Assembly: GCA_030549495.1 (NCBI GenBank)
Contig: JAUIRK010000919.1
Location: 1,237,001 to 1,301,000, forward strand
Source: Nectonema munidae
Taxonomy: Eukaryota > Nematomorpha > Nectonematoida > Nectonematidae
DNA: 64,000 nucleotides
Direction: 5' to 3'
Shown piece after piece: positions 63,564 through 64,000 of this stretch. A model generated the notes under the pieces. That model was not told the DNA's origin. It searched no databases and saw only the letters and a list, made by a program, of their open reading frames with translations. The translations under genes and the position numbers were made by a program. The first letter of the stretch is position 1, and each line of letters begins with the position of its first letter.

Positions 63564-64000
63564 CTAAAAAAGCAAATCACTTTTTATATATGGCAGTTAA
63601 ATCAAATCTGTCCAAAAATTTCACACCAGTAAAAATTTTATTGAATATGGAATTTTTCTAATTAAATGTTTAATTAAAGATTTGGTAAACATGAAGAACA
63701 ATGCTCTTAAAATAAGTATGTTTAAGACGGCAATCTCGCTGTCATAATAAAATAATAATATGGATTAGTGGTCAGTTAAACATATATTTAACATAATAAT
63801 TTAAAAAGATGTAACTGATCAAAATTTAAAATGAATAAACTCTTATTTGTATAAGTAAGTCTTAAAAACATAAAAGTTATTTTTTCAAATCAGCTTCAGA
63901 ATATTTTAGTTTCATTAGTGGCATGACAAATTATACCCGAAACAATGTAAAATTTCTCAACTATAAAGAATGTTAGATAACTTTACTTATATTATCTAGA
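63564..64000. other. Intron upstream of exon 1 in window
   Basis: No AID-like motif (QQ-E-EL-GY) or other channel exon could be found here on the minus strand, so the preceding exon lies beyond the window. Confidence 0.65.

Noticed and set aside
63564-64000. Possible AID exon at the right edge
   Set aside because: No QQ-E-EL-GY-like text in any minus-strand frame.

Overview
This is AT-rich invertebrate DNA. Almost the whole window is the inside of one large gene on the minus strand: the pore-forming alpha-1 subunit of a CaV2-type voltage-gated calcium channel (orthologue of insect cacophony, nematode unc-2 and vertebrate CACNA1A/B/E). I could place 19 exons, 5' to 3' from position 63563 down to 915. 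Every exon boundary is a GT/AG site and all 18 junction phases agree, giving 757 continuous codons. They run from the I-II cytoplasmic linker through all of domains II and III to segment S1 of domain IV. The 5' part (domain I, the beta-binding AID) lies beyond the right edge and the 3' part (rest of domain IV, C-terminus) beyond the left edge.

The organism looks like a bilaterian invertebrate, perhaps an arthropod. The channel resembles arthropod cacophony as I remember it, and the 60.7-62.3 kb repeat family is one I associate with arthropod genomes. The species cannot be named from this sequence alone.

The introns range from 55 bp to 16.8 kb, and the long ones are filled with decayed mobile elements. 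From left to right: a diverged tandem repeat (15-445); a LINE with a PHD-finger ORF1 (4.6-6.9 kb); a hAT transposase fossil (8.6-9.1 kb); a hAT MITE with target duplication (11.6-11.8 kb); a fold-back repeat (12.9-13.7 kb); a pogo/Tigger remnant and its terminal repeats (16.1-16.6 kb). Then, within the 16.8 kb intron, come a CR1-like LINE (18.3-20.3 kb), a hAT-like MITE with G/C homopolymers (21.2-21.9 kb), a piggyBac element carrying a nested Tigger fragment and a 700-bp CA tract (23.6-27.4 kb), an RTE-like LINE (27.5-30.7 kb), a dispersed repeat carrying a piggyBac-like MITE (32.1-32.4 kb) and a FLYWCH/MULE transposon (32.8-34.0 kb).

Further right are LINE pieces on both strands (35.0-38.2 kb), and the 12.2 kb intron at 47-59 kb. 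That intron holds a LINE ORF1, a 1.8 kb near-perfect palindromic fold-back element (50.6-52.4 kb), tandem arrays of 260 and 341 bp (52.9-54.6 kb) and a jockey/CR1-like LINE (55.1-57.8 kb). A broken copy of a multi-copy protein family that I cannot assign lies at 60.7-62.3 kb. No RNA genes, CRISPR arrays or bacterial-type features were seen. The host gene appears intact over the part seen; every mobile element looks inactive, but the palindrome looks young because its arms are nearly identical.
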